A stretch of DNA of 64,000 bases from Fremontodendron californicum. Lineage: Eukaryota > Streptophyta > Magnoliopsida > Malvales > Malvaceae. This document shows, one piece after another, positions 48,409 through 60,044 of this stretch. The position numbers and the translations under genes are program-made. The stretch spans positions 17,350,501 to 17,414,500 of the forward strand of contig JAULJL010000011.1 of the NCBI GenBank assembly GCA_030761205.1, in the 5' to 3' direction. Positions within the stretch are counted from its first letter, which is position 1, and the number at the start of each line of letters is the position of its first letter. The notes beneath the pieces were generated by a model. The model worked only from the letters and a program-made list of their open reading frames with translations, was not told the origin of the DNA and did not search any database.

Positions 48409-49256
48409 AGGGCCTTGGATGATTGTAAGGGAGCATATTATACATTGGTAGGAAATTAGCCATTATAATAAAATTCTCTAAGTTTTCTTCTTCTTTCTTT
48501 TCTCTAGTTTTCTTTTTCTTTATTTTCTTCTTCTTCTTTCTTTCTTTTATTTCCTTCTTAGATTCTCTTTAATTTTATGTTTATGTTTACAATGCCTATG
48601 CTAGGCTAAACTTCTATTTGGTTAAGGGTGATTTCAAAGCCCTAGACATGTTTTGTGATTGATTTTTAGATTCTATCTATCATTAATTTTCTATCAAAGT
48701 TGCTTATGTTCTTCTACAAGAATTGTTCATGATGTTGTCTTGATTTATTTAGGTGTACAACTAGATAGATCTTGATAATTATCTATTGCTAGTTTAGGAG
48801 TCTTGATCCGTGTAATTGTCTTGATTTCCTATTCATAAGTGGCAATTTGTGATTAATGTTTATGGTCAAGTTTTCAATAATTGCAAAGTGGAACATAACC
48901 TAAGTTGAACAATCCGAGCTTATGTGTTTGTTGCTTAGATCAACCTATCTTTCTCATCATAAAGCTGCCATTAAATTGAATTTAGAGAGCTTATTCTAGG
49001 TTGTTTAATGGTTAGAGATTAAATAGAGAGCTTGTTCTATTTAACGACAAACTAAGGAAAGATTGGGATAACAGAGCTTGTTGTTATCTACGGTTGTTAA
49101 CTTTGATAGTTGGTTGATATTGATAGATCTGAAATTGATTCTTAATGATGTCTAGTGGTGGAGAATGAAACCTTAACCATATTTTTCATATTTGATTCTT
49201 CTTACTTGTTTTCTTACTTTTAGTTTGCTTATTTTTAAAAGTATATTTATTTTTAT

Positions 49257-49402
49257 TGGCTGGTTATTCCGCCTAATTTGTATATTAACTTTGTTTTATT
49301 TTTATTGGCTGGTTATACCGCCTAATTTAGTATATATATTTTTATTGGCTGGTTATACCGCCTAATTTAGTATATATATTTTTATTGGCTGGTTATACCG
49401 CC
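49257..49402 (+). repeat. Four copies of GGCTGGTTATACCGCC
   Basis: Copies at 49257, 49307, 49347 and 49387 (the first has TTCC). Spacers are 34 or 24 bases. The first two copies with their spacer nearly match the leader of the LOG-bearing element (13761-13910, minus). Confidence 0.9.
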
Positions 49403-49606
49403 TTGCATCTTATTCTTATTACTTACTTTAGTTTAAATCTAGCTTCAAAAACCCCTTTTCTTTTATTGTTCTTGAATTTAAGTTTTAAACTATTAACTTA
49501 TAAACTAAAACCCAATCCCTGAGGACTCGACCCTTGCTAACTACTATACTTACAATTTATCTTTTTAGTGCAAGGTTAAATAAGATACACTCTTTTGGGT
49601 GCATCA

Positions 49607-49611
49607 ATGGC
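49607..49611. repeat. Target-site duplication ATGGC (right)
   Basis: Second copy of the duplication flanking the mosaic solo LTR. Confidence 0.9.
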
Positions 49612-50290
49612 ATAAATAACCTAAATGCCTAGCATGAGTTTGCATGACAATAAATGCTATCCTAACTTAATATGTATGACTTAGTGTCTAAATGACATGG
49701 CAAATGACATGGAATAATGAAAATGGCCTTGTGCCTAAATGACAAGGAAATGACATGGCATATGAAAATTGCCTAATGTCTAAATGTCATGGAAAAACAA
49801 CATGGCATATGAAAATAGCCTAATGCTTAAATGACATGTAAAATGAAATTGAATAATAAAAATGGCCTAAAGCTAAATGACATGTAAAATGACATGGAAT
49901 AATAAAAATGGCCTAAAGCTAAATGACATGTGAAATGACATGGCATATGAAAATGGCCTAATGTCTAAATGTCATGGAAAAATAACTTGGCATATGAAAA
50001 TGGCCTAATGCTAAATGACATGTAAAATGACATAGAATGAAAAAATGACCTAAACTTAAATGACATGGAATAATAAAAATGGCCTAAAGCTAAATGACAT
50101 TTGAAATGACATGACATATGAAAATGGACTAATGCTAAATGACATGTAAAATGATATAGAATAAAAAAAATGACCTAAACTTAAATGACATAGAATAATA
50201 AAAATGGCCTAAAGCTAAATGACATGTGAAATGACATGGCATATGAAAATGGCCTAATGCTTAAAGAAAAAACAGATGGGCGAATGGCCT
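49612..50290. repeat. Minisatellite of ~45-55-bp units (AAATGACATG...AAAATGGCCTAA)
   Basis: About a dozen imperfect units combining ATGACATGGCATATGAAAAT and GGCCTAAAGCTAAATGACAT. It is part of the Tat LTR. The array continues the motif seen before 47757, so the mosaic solo LTR landed inside it. Confidence 0.85.
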
Positions 50291-50514
50291 AGGAACCAAA
50301 GTGTTGTGAGAAGTGTCATGTAAAATTACCTAACTAAATGCTATGGAAGATGATATGAAAAATGGAAATGGCCTAAACAATATGACAATAGCCCCAAGAT
50401 GCAAAAATATGACATAAGTCAAAAGAAGAAGATGGTTAGCAAGAATATAAATATAGATAAAGATAAACAATAATAAAAATAAGCAAGTTAAAGTAAGCAA
50501 ATAAATATCAAAGA

Positions 50515-50720
50515 GATGAGCTCCATGGTTGGTACATTGGAAAAAGCGCCCCTAACCATTATCTCTTGATTTTCATCAAGGTCATGAAGCCTTTTCAATC
50601 TCAAAATCATAAAAAATAACTAAGGTAAGAAAATAATATGGAGATGAGCTCCATGGTTGGTATATTGGACAAAGCCCACCCTAACCATTATCACTTGATT
50701 TTCATCAAGATCATGAAGCC
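50515..50720. repeat. Two ~125-bp direct repeats
   Basis: GAGATGAGCTCCATGGTTGG followed by ACCATTATCTCTTGATTTTCATC occurs at about 50513 and again at about 50640 with few changes. A local duplication in the Tat LTR. Confidence 0.8.
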
Positions 50721-51939
50721 TAACCATTGTTTTATTTATTTTTTGAAAAGCAAGAACAACAAGAAATATGTAAAAAAAAATGGTAGGAAATCACATGGAA
50801 AACAAGAAATAAATCATGAGGAAGAAGAAGAAAAAATGTAGTAGCAATGGTAGAATGGCTACCTTAACAAAAGCTTTTATTCCTTTTTTTCAAAAACCTT
50901 TTTTTTTTCTCAATTAGCTACTGACTTCCCCTCTCAAAAGCTCAGCCACTTAAGGAAAAATAAAACATTCCCCCTTCTCTCATGCTTGGCCGAATGGCCC
51001 CTCAACCATTGGATGATTTTTGCACTTTTTCTCCTCCAATCTTGGCCCTTAGATTAAGATATTTCCATGACAACATAAAAATGTCATCTTGCCAATTGAT
51101 AGCAGTCCTTAAGATGTGTACTCAGCCCTTGTAATAACCTCAACCCTTAGATGAAAAAAGAGGACCAATCCTATGCACTCTCTTTCTTGCCCTTTTGAGT
51201 GCCTACTCTTGGATGAGTTATGCTCATCTTTCTTCTTCCATTCTTGATCACTGGATGAGGAAAACATAAAAATGACATCTTGTAGATTAAATCCAGCCCT
51301 TAACATGTGTACTCAGCCCTTGTATATGGCCTAAGCCATTGGATGATAAGAGACAATCCCATGCACTCCCTTGCTTGGCCGAATGGATGCCCACCTTTGG
51401 ATGAATTATGCTAATCTTTTTTCTTCCATTCTTGGCCATTAGATGAGGGTTATTTCATGACAAATAAAAATGTTATCTTGGCATTTAAACTTGGCCATTG
51501 GATAGTGCATTCAACTTTTCTACAAGACACCTAAGCCATTGGATGAAGGGGGGATCATTTGCAAGGTACTAGTGGTAGCATGTGAGCTTGATAGTGACTA
51601 AGGAATTAAATTGATCAAGCTTCCTTCTTCTCTTCTATGTTGGCTGATCAAAGGAGGTAAAATCCCAGCAATTCCTTCTTCTTTCATATTTTTCTTAATT
51701 ACAAATTTGCCCTTTTCGGTTTCTTCGGTAAAATGACCTTTTTGACCCCGGAACCTAAATAAATAGTAAACAGACTCCAAATTCATTTTTTATTTTTTAA
51801 ATACTTCCAAAATAATAAAAAATTGAATTCTAGAAGTTTTCAAAAAATTTCGAGTCTATTTGCTATTTATTTGATTTTTTTTTCCAAAATTGCCCTTTTG
51901 TGCACCCAAACTTTCACCAATTTTAAAAGAGCTCCAAAT

Positions 51940-52340
51940 CAAGATTTTTCTTCACCAATATATTCCAAATAATTTAAAAGTGTGATATGGAGTTTTCAGA
52001 ATTTTTGGAGCTCATTTGCTATTTTTTCGGGATTTATCTGCTTAAATTTCTATATAGTGGACCCGAGATTTGGCCATTTTGCAAACGAATTCTGAATCAA
52101 GATTTTCTTTCACCAATATCTTCCAAATAATTTAAGAATGACATCTGTAAATTTTCAAACTTTTTGGAGCTCATTTACTATTTTTTCGGGATTTATCCTT
52201 TTGAATTTCTGCATAGTGGACCCGAGATTTGGCCATTTTGCAAACGAACTCCGAATCAAGATTTTCTTTCACCAATATCTTCCAAATAATTTAAGAATGA
52301 GATCTTGAAATTTTTAGAATTTTTGGAGTTCATTTGCTAT
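51940..52340. repeat. ~150-bp tandem repeats in the Tat LTR
   Basis: The units share ATCAAGATTTTCTTTCACCA, TTTGGAGCTCATTTGCTATT and GTGGACCCGAGATTTGGCC; roughly three copies. The opposite-strand counterpart is at about 32900-33300 in the other LTR. Confidence 0.8.
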
Positions 52341-53021
52341 TTTTCCCAAATTTTCCAATTTTGCCTTTTGCCTCCGAAGCCCAATTTTGCTCAAAACAAG
52401 TCTGATTTTCAGATTTTCTTCAAACTGAGCCTTGGGCTATCCTTGTTTAATCATTCCTCATCAATTAGGGGCTTTAGTCTTATCGAATCGGGCCATTTTT
52501 GTAACTCTTCCAAATTTCACCAAAATCCACCAAAAACCCTAATTCTCGATTTTTTTCCAAATTGACTTTTCTTTCAGTTTTTCTTTCAAGTAGCTTCTCC
52601 ATTATGTAGTCAGTGCTTATCTTTCATTTGGGACGTTCAATTTCGAACAATTTGATCGTTCAAGCACTTTTCCCCAAATTTTTTGAACTAAGGTTTCCTT
52701 TCTATTGAGATTCAGTAACCCAACTTCCGACCTCCATATATCTTTCAATGTAGACCTCGGATTATCAAAATTCTTTCACCATCTTTCAATTGAAATTCAA
52801 ATCTTGATTTTGAAAGTGAGTTGACTTTTTTAGTAATTGACTTTTCAGGGTTGACTTTTTCAGGGTAGACTTTTTCAAGTTTGACTTTTTCTGTCTGCTT
52901 TCTTAGACCAAGTCACGGAGTACCACCTGCAGGATGAGAAAAGTCTTTTTGCATTCTAAAACATCAATTTATGAAGAAAACATACCTGATTTAGTGGTCC
53001 GGACAAAATTAGGTGTTTACA

Positions 53022-53026
53022 AGTGG
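53022..53026. repeat. Target-site duplication AGTGG (right)
   Basis: Follows the Tat LTR terminus GTGTTTACA; copia-5 RNase H sequence continues from it. Confidence 0.93.
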
Positions 53027-55630
53027 TACTGGATTAATAATGCTCGGAACCAACCAAATTCTTTAATGAACTTCTTGATCCAAACAGCATCTTTCGTTGC
53101 CTCAAACGAGGAGATATACTCGTCTTTGGTTGTTGAATCTACAGTTATCTCTAGTTTGGAACCTTTCCAACTGATTGTACCAAGATTCAAGATAAATATA
53201 TAATTACACTATGATTTACTGTCATCCTAATCAGATTAGAAGTCAGCATCTGTATAACCCATAACTTGGAGTTCAGCCCCTCCATAGACCAAGAAAGTAT
53301 CCTTAATGCTTCTCAAGTACTTAAGGATATTCTTCACAGCAGTCCAGTGACTATCACCAGGATTGCCCTTTTGTATCTGCTCATGACAGTCAGAGTGTAT
53401 GATACATCTGGTCTAGTGCACAACATAGCAAACACGATAGATCCAATTGCCAAAGCAAATGGAATCCTATCGACCCGTGTCCTTTCATCTAATGTTTTAG
53501 GACACATCTCTTTCGAGAGAGGTACGCCATGTAACATAGGAAAGTTTCCTCTTTTGGAGGTAACCATGCTAAACCTTTTAGCACCTTCTCTATGTAAGTG
53601 GATTAGGAGAATCCAAGAAGCCTTTTCGATCTATCTCTATAGATCTTAATTCCCAAAATAAATGCTGGTTCTCCCAAATCCTTTATGGAGAATTGTTTGG
53701 AGAGCCAGACCTTGGTGGTCTGAAGCATAGGTACATCATTTCCTATAAGCAATATGTCATCGACATGTAGCATCAGGAAAACAACTGCCAGTCCGTTTAC
53801 CTTCTTATAAACACATGGATCATCAAGATTTTAGATAAAACCATATCCTTGGTTCGTTTCATCAATTCTGATGTTCCAACTCCGAGATGCTTGCATTAAT
53901 CAATATGCAACGCATCATATTCCAGTAGAAAACCATATTTCACTGGATCATGTCTATCCTCACTAGACATTCAGAGCACTTATGTTTCTTGAGCATCAGT
54001 CCGGAGCATCTAATGCCTCGACTGATGGCTCAGGTTCCGAGGGAATGTTAGGTTGTGGTTCTTGAACTTCTTCAAGTTCTATTTTACTCCCATTGAATCC
54101 TTCTTGTAGAAACTCTTTCTCTAGAAAAGCAGCATGTTTTGACGTAAACACCTTTTGATCAGTAGGAATGTAAAAGTAATATCCAATAGTCTCTTTAGGA
54201 TATCCCACAAACTTACATTTTTCTGATCTAGCTCCCAGCTTATCAAAAGTTACTTGCTTCACATAAGCAGTACACCCCCAAATCTTTAGATAAGATAAGT
54301 ATGGCTTCTTGCCATTCCATATCTCATATGGTACCTTATCTACTGATTTGCTTGGAACCCTATTTAGTAGGTAAGCTGCAATTTCTAAGGCATATCCCCA
54401 AAAGGATATCGGAAGGTCAGCCTTAGACATCATGGATCGAACTATGTCCAACAAGGTTCGATTTCTCCTCTCGGACACTCCGTTATGCTGAGGAGTTCCA
54501 AGTGGAGTCCATTGTGACAGAATTCCATTTTCTGTCAAATGATCCAAGAAATCATGGGTTAAATATTCTCCTCCTCGACTCGATCTAAGAGCTAGAATAT
54601 TTTTCCCATTTTATTTCTCAACTTCAGCTCTGAACTCTTTGAACTCTTCAAAAGCTTCAAACTTGTATCTCATCAGATACACATAACCATATCTAGAATG
54701 ATCATCGATAAAGGTTATCAAGTATGAGTAATTACCTCTAGCAGTGTGTTTAGTGGCCCATATACATCTGAATGTATTAAGCCCAATAAAACACCAGCTC
54801 TTTCACCCTTTCCTGTAAAGGGAGTCTTGGTCATCTTACCAAGGAGACAACATTCACAAATCCCATATGATTCATAATCAAAGGGTTCCAAATAACCATG
54901 TCTATACAATTTGGAAATCCTTGTCTCATTGATATGACCAAGTCTACAGTGCCAGATGTAAGTCTTACTGGGATCATCCTTTCTTGCTTTCTTGACATTT
55001 ATATTGAACACAGGCATCTCTGGATCCAAAACATATAATCGATTATGTAATGTTGCTGATCCATAGTAAATGTCTGTAAGAATGATGGAGCAACTATTTA
55101 CCTTTATTCTTATCTCAAAACCATCATTAACAGTGAGGTATGAAACTGAAATAATGTTTTTAGACAATACTCGAACAAAGTAACAATCTTTCAGTTCCAA
55201 TTTCATGCCAGACGGCAAAGATACAGTACATGTTCCAACAGCCAAATGCTGCAACTTTTGCACCATTGCCTACTCTTAGAACTACTTTATCCTTGCTCAA
55301 CTTTCTACTTCTTTTCAACATCCTTATGTCATTACATAGATGTGAACCGCATCCTGAATCAACTATCCAGGAATTAGATTTAACAGTAGAAAGATTCATG
55401 TAAATCACAAACAAAGTCAACCCAGAAACTTCTATAAGTTCTTCTCGACTTGTCAAGTGAGAAACCTTCCTTTCATTGAGAACGCTTCTCAATCTTTTGC
55501 ACCAATCCAAACATTTTGGACTAATGGCATTCATAATGCCGCGTAGTGCAGTTAAAGTATTAACCATTTTCAACAACCTAATATGGAAAAAGTATATATC
55601 AGTTAAATTCATGCATTTATACCAATTCAA
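53027..55630 (-). pseudogene. Decayed copia pol, copia-5
   Basis: Sense order: protease (55160-55630) with IVDSGCGSHLCN; pre-integrase and first integrase part (54718-55266) with HCRLGHINE, CECC and SDVYGPL; integrase end (53996-54547) with ERRNRTLLD and WGYALE; RT tail (53334-53830) with the HVDD box; RNase H start (53027-53330). The RT catalytic core is missing near 53880-53930, at the same point as in copia-1 and copia-3. Frame changes occur between pieces. Together with 45360-45595 it forms one copy. Confidence 0.88.
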
Positions 55631-57351
55631 GATGAGGTATTAAATCTCTTATTGGTTCTCCCACTAATTTTTCGAGATAATAGCCCTCACTTTTATTTGA
55701 AAATCTCATAAAGGTATTTCTAGTGAGCTGGGATCCCTTTCAACATGTTGCAACCTTGAGTGCATCAACAAATTACAACGAGCATAGTTGGGTAGATAAC
55801 ATAGCTTATCAATTGCATCTCTATGCAACTCCCAGATCAGTTAGGTGACAACTCTTTGTCTAAGCACATCATATGTACTTCACCTAACTTTGCCTCTAAC
55901 ACCACGCGGTCAAGTTTTGCACATCCGGACAACATGGCATTAGTTGAGTAAGACCCAACTTCATAACTCAAACATATTCGTATAGTAGTTTGACCTTGAG
56001 TGACTCAACAAGCCTCCTACTGGAAGAACTCTGGTATCTTGTTATGATGATGGAAGGCAACTTTATCATGCGAAACATGTGACTCAATATTGTAAAGAGG
56101 GATTTCCTTTTTCTTTTAAGTCTCATCATAATAAACATTCATAGCATTTATAATATAGCTGATTTCCTTGAGCCATCAAAGGAAATTAGTTGGTCAAATT
56201 CCTAGGTGATTACATACATAATCTTCAAAGCTTGCTTGTAATCTCATTAACTTCATGGCACCTATCTTCATCTTCAAGTTACAAAAATTATTCCTAACTA
56301 ATCCTAATTTTACACTTTCATGTAACTAATCACATTTGTAATAAAGAAACCTAAAGTTACATTTGAGGGGAATTAGGTGAGGAAAGAATTTTTACAAGTC
56401 CAGAAAATGAGAGATAAGGCAGGGCACGCAGTCCCTATTTAATTAATAAAAACCATAAAATACATTCAACCATCCACAATCATATTGGGTCTATGTCCAT
56501 AATCATCCGATACATTCACAAACAATTTATGAACATATAAATCAAGCTTTAATCTCTAGTTACCATTCAATGATTATATTTGATCCATAATTTAGTTCAA
56601 AGAAAATAATAAACATTTATTCTAATCTCATTAGATAAATCCTAATCCAATTAGGATTATTTCCTTTAATTAAATTACTATCCAATTAAATAATTTAATT
56701 GAATATTCATGTAAATTCTTATTTTGGTGATTTAATTAATTTAACAATATTACTATGGTTACTAATTTTTAGTGTTGTATCTCAACTAGGACACTACAAC
56801 ATTAGTAACTCAATATTGCTAAAATCCATAAGCTGTGAGAATCTGATAGAAGCGAAAAACCCTAGCAAGGGAAGCACAGGCATTGGTTACTTGGTGTAGC
56901 CGCCGCCCCTTCATCTCCCTAAGGTTGTCTATCCGCTTTTCACAACTTCCAACTTTTCAATGCTAAATCAGTTTTATGATTTTTCAGGCTTGCCAAGAAT
57001 AATTCTAAGCAATTTTAAATCCTAAAAATCATTAAACCATGCATCAAAAATCAGCCAAGAAAAATCTACAAGTTTTTCTCACCAAAATCACCAAATTTGC
57101 GCAAATCAGGCTAAACAGTTCTCAATTGCTGCCAAACTTTTGCCAGTTGCATTAATTAGTTTAAAACAATTTTAAACCAATTAATCAACAAGAATTCACC
57201 ATGATTAACTGCTGCCTTCACTGAAACACTACAAGTGCAAATTCTCACAATTTCGGTTAGTGACAATCGGATCAAAATAACTCAAACAACAAAACAATTT
57301 TGTTAAAGGTAACAATCAAAGCATAGATCGTATAAGAATAACATAAGCGAG

Positions 57352-57363
57352 GCTCTGATACCA
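57352..57363 (-). other. copia-5 primer-binding site (tRNA-Met)
   Basis: TGGTATCAGAGC on the minus strand, perfect match to the site used by plant copia elements, next to the LTR start at 57365. Confidence 0.92.
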
Positions 57364-57364
57364 C

Positions 57365-58120
57365 TGTTGGGATTCGGCTCATGCTCAAACATAGATAATG
57401 TATAATTTAAACATCAAGTTAAACATACAACGCAACGGAATAAAATAAAACATAGAGAAAACCGAATCCCTCCAAAGATCTGCCTATGAATTCAAAACGA
57501 TCAGCCTTTCAAGAACAGATAACAATCAAAATCTCATACCTCTATATTGGAGATTGTAGAAACCTCAAGACAGATTCTTTATGTTCTTGTTCCTGTACAT
57601 AAAGCTCGCTTGTCGAAAACCAAAGTCGTCCAATTGTCTGACCTCTAACAGTAATCCACACAGGTGATCTGAAAACCTTCACAAGGTTGAGATTATGTTT
57701 TGGCAAGACGATGCTAGTAGTCTAGGTTATGAGAAACCTTCCTCCTCTACCTTAATTAGCGAAAAGAAACAAGAAGAATCGAATTCTCCCTTCTCTCTTG
57801 CTATTCGGCCAATTCACACTTAAGGGAGTGAGAGGCGTCGATTTCAGGTAAATCCTTACGGGGAGGCGGCAACAACATAAGCATATATATAAGTAGGTTT
57901 AGTGTATGCCAACTATTGGGCTAATTTCACTAAAGCCCTTATACATATTATTAAATATTCACAATAAGCCCATAACACTTAATGAATATTTAATCTGGCC
58001 CGATCTCATTTTATTTTCATTAATCACCTTTTGTTTGTGACCCATTAGGCCCTTAACATGTTGGCAATAAATATAATTAATTCAATTAGTAATTTCCTAT
58101 TTATATTTATAGATCACGAG
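57365..58120 (-). repeat. copia-5 5' LTR, interrupted
   Basis: TGTTGGGATTCGGCTCATGC to TATAGATCACGAG, then cut by the gypsy LTR at 58121. The missing ~900 bp should follow the gypsy element outside the window. Confidence 0.9.
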
Positions 58121-59926
58121 TGATAAGTGCTTAATTTCATGCATTTTACTATTTAATTTCCTTATACTTTGTGTTTTGATTCTTAAGTTCCTTGACATTT
58201 TACTAGGTTTTTATGCTTTGTAGGTATTTTGGAAGAGATGAAGTCCAAACATGTCAATTAGGATGTTAAAGAGCTTACAAAATCACAATCACAAGATGGA
58301 AAAAAGACTTGGGAGTCAAAAAGATCAAATTCTTGGTGCAAAGCAAGAAGACAGATTTGACCTCCGGAGCGTATTGCTAGAAAACATGATGTTAGATTCT
58401 TTATTCGAAGAAACTTCCTTCCAAACTTTTGAAGATCACTTGATCACCTTTCCAACGGTTGGTCATGGGACTAAATCAGATAAGAAATGGTCATCCAAAT
58501 AGGCATTGGAATATCTCCATAAACAATCCTAGTGGTAGAAAAAACCCTAGCCGCAAATCACATTTTTTTAATACCTTGGATGACATTTATGTTTATCCTT
58601 GTCAAAGAAGGATTAGTGGCTGTCAATTTGCATTAATTGCAAGTATCTTTCCTTAAAGCTAATCCTAGTCAAAGTAGGAGAATTAAATCAGCCAAGACTT
58701 TCCTTTCTTACACTTACTTTGGCTACAAGTTTGTAATATCTCTTCATCAAAGAGTGCTTTGACTAAAACTTTCCTACTTTATTAAAACCTTGGCTGCCAA
58801 GTATTTCTTCTTTCCTTAAAACACAAAAGTCAGCCACCTTTCCTTAACTTTAGCCACAAGTCAACATTTATTGAAGGGAAAGAGCTTAAATTCACTTATT
58901 TGATGCCCTAGCTATTGCCTATAAATAGAGATCAAGGGGGCAAACGAAATTTACACTTCTCCAAGCATCAAAGTTCTGATTTCTTCTTTGTTTTAGAGGT
59001 TTTGAGAGAACAAGAGGCTGGATAATTAATATTCTTCTTCTTCTTCTTTCTTACTTTTATTTTCTTCTTAGGTTCTCTTTAATTTTATGGTTATGTTTAC
59101 AATGCCTATGCTAGGCTAAACTTTTATTTGGTTAAGGGTGATTTCAAAGCCCTAGACATGTTATGTAAATAATTTTCATAATCTCACTATTATTGTTTTC
59201 TAACAAAGTTGCTTATATTCTTCCAATAAAATTGTTCATGATGATGTTTTGATTTGCTTAGGTGGCCAACTAGATAAATCTTGATAATTGTCTAATGCTA
59301 GTTTAGGAGTCTTGATCCATGTAATTGTCTTGATTTCCTATTCATAAGTAGCAATTTGTGATTAATGATTATGGTCAAGTTTTCAGTAATTGCAAAGTGA
59401 AACATAACCTAAGTTGAACAATCCGAGCTTATGTGTTTGTTGCTTAGATCAACCTATCTTTCTCATCCTAAAGCTGCTATTAAATTGAACTTAGAGAGCT
59501 TATTCTAGGTTGTTTGATAGTTAGAGATTAAATAGAGAGCTTGTTCTATTTAACAACGAACTAAGGAAAGATTGGGGTAACAGAGCTTGTTGTTATCTAC
59601 GGTTGTTAACTTTGATAGTTAATTGATGTTGAAAGATATGAAATTAATTCTTAATGATGTCTAGTGGTGGAGAATGAAACCTTAACCATATTTCTCATAT
59701 TTGATTCTTCTTAATTACTTGTTTTCTCATTCTTATTGTTAACTTTAGTTTAAATTTGATCTCAAAACCCCCTTTACTTTTGTTTACTTGTTTTTAGGTG
59801 ATAAACTATTAACTTACAAACTAAAACCCAATTCCTGAGGACTCGACCCTTGCTAATCACTATACTTTACAATTGATTCTTTTTAAGTGCAAGGTTATAA
59901 TAAGATACACTATTTTGGGTGCATCA
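58121..59926 (+). repeat. 5' LTR of the second gypsy element
   Basis: TGATAAGTGCTTAATTTCAT...GGGTGCATCA, 1806 bp. A TATA box (TATAAATAG) is at 58920-58928. The 3' half (from about 59035) is shared with the solo LTR at 47757-49606; the first half is not. Short frames such as 58251-58502 are chance. Confidence 0.93.
58920..58928 (+). promoter_or_regulatory. LTR TATA box (TATAAATAG)
   Basis: Same box as in the related LTRs, followed by AGATCAAGG, about 1 kb before the LTR end. Confidence 0.55.
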
Positions 59927-59932
59927 AGTTTT

Positions 59933-59950
59933 TGGCGCCGTTGCCGGGGA
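59933..59950 (+). other. Primer-binding site for tRNA-Asp
   Basis: TGGCGCCGTTGCCGGGGA, six bases after the LTR end, identical to the site of the LOG-bearing element. Confidence 0.95.
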
Positions 59951-60044
59951 TTGCTTTCTTTAGTTTATTAGCTTATTGGTTTATTCTTATTTTCTGTTCT
60001 AATTATTTTCTTTCTTGTTCTTTTTTTTTTTTGTTTATTAGTGA

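Larger units (their letters stand above)
47757..49606 (+). mobile_element. Gypsy solo LTR, mosaic
   Basis: 1850 bp, TGATAACTCG...GGGTGCATCA, with TSD ATGGC on both sides. The first ~780 bp closely match the LTR of the LOG-bearing element (sense). The rest, from about 48545, matches the 3' half of the LTR at 58121-59926 (ATGCCTATGCTAGGCTAAAC, GAGGACTCGACCCTTGCTAA). A TATA box (TATAAATAG) is at 48400-48408. Confidence 0.93.
45596..53021 (-). mobile_element. Giant Tat/Ogre solo LTR (7426 bp including a nested solo LTR)
   Basis: Minus-oriented LTR, sense TGTAAACACC...GGTTGCGACA, with perfect TSD. Subtracting the nested 1850-bp LTR and its 5-bp duplication leaves 5571 bp, within the size known for Ogre/Tat LTRs. 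It holds no polypurine tract, primer site or pol remains, so it is a solo LTR left by LTR-LTR recombination. Its conserved 3' end block (GGTGCTAATCC...TTTTGGCTAGGTGTGATCG region) is at 45720-45950. Confidence 0.88.
45360..57364 (-). mobile_element. copia-5 internal region, split by a Tat solo LTR
   Basis: Parts 45360-45595 (RNase H end) and 53022-57364 (RNase H start, RT tail, integrase, protease, leader, primer site) join at the duplicated AGTGG. The leader is about 55640-57350 with no gag frame. The primer site at 57352-57363 is a perfect TGGTATCAGAGC in sense. Confidence 0.92.

Noticed and set aside
58251..58502. 83-aa frame in the 5' LTR of the second gypsy element
   Set aside because: Located in U3; not conserved in the related LTRs.
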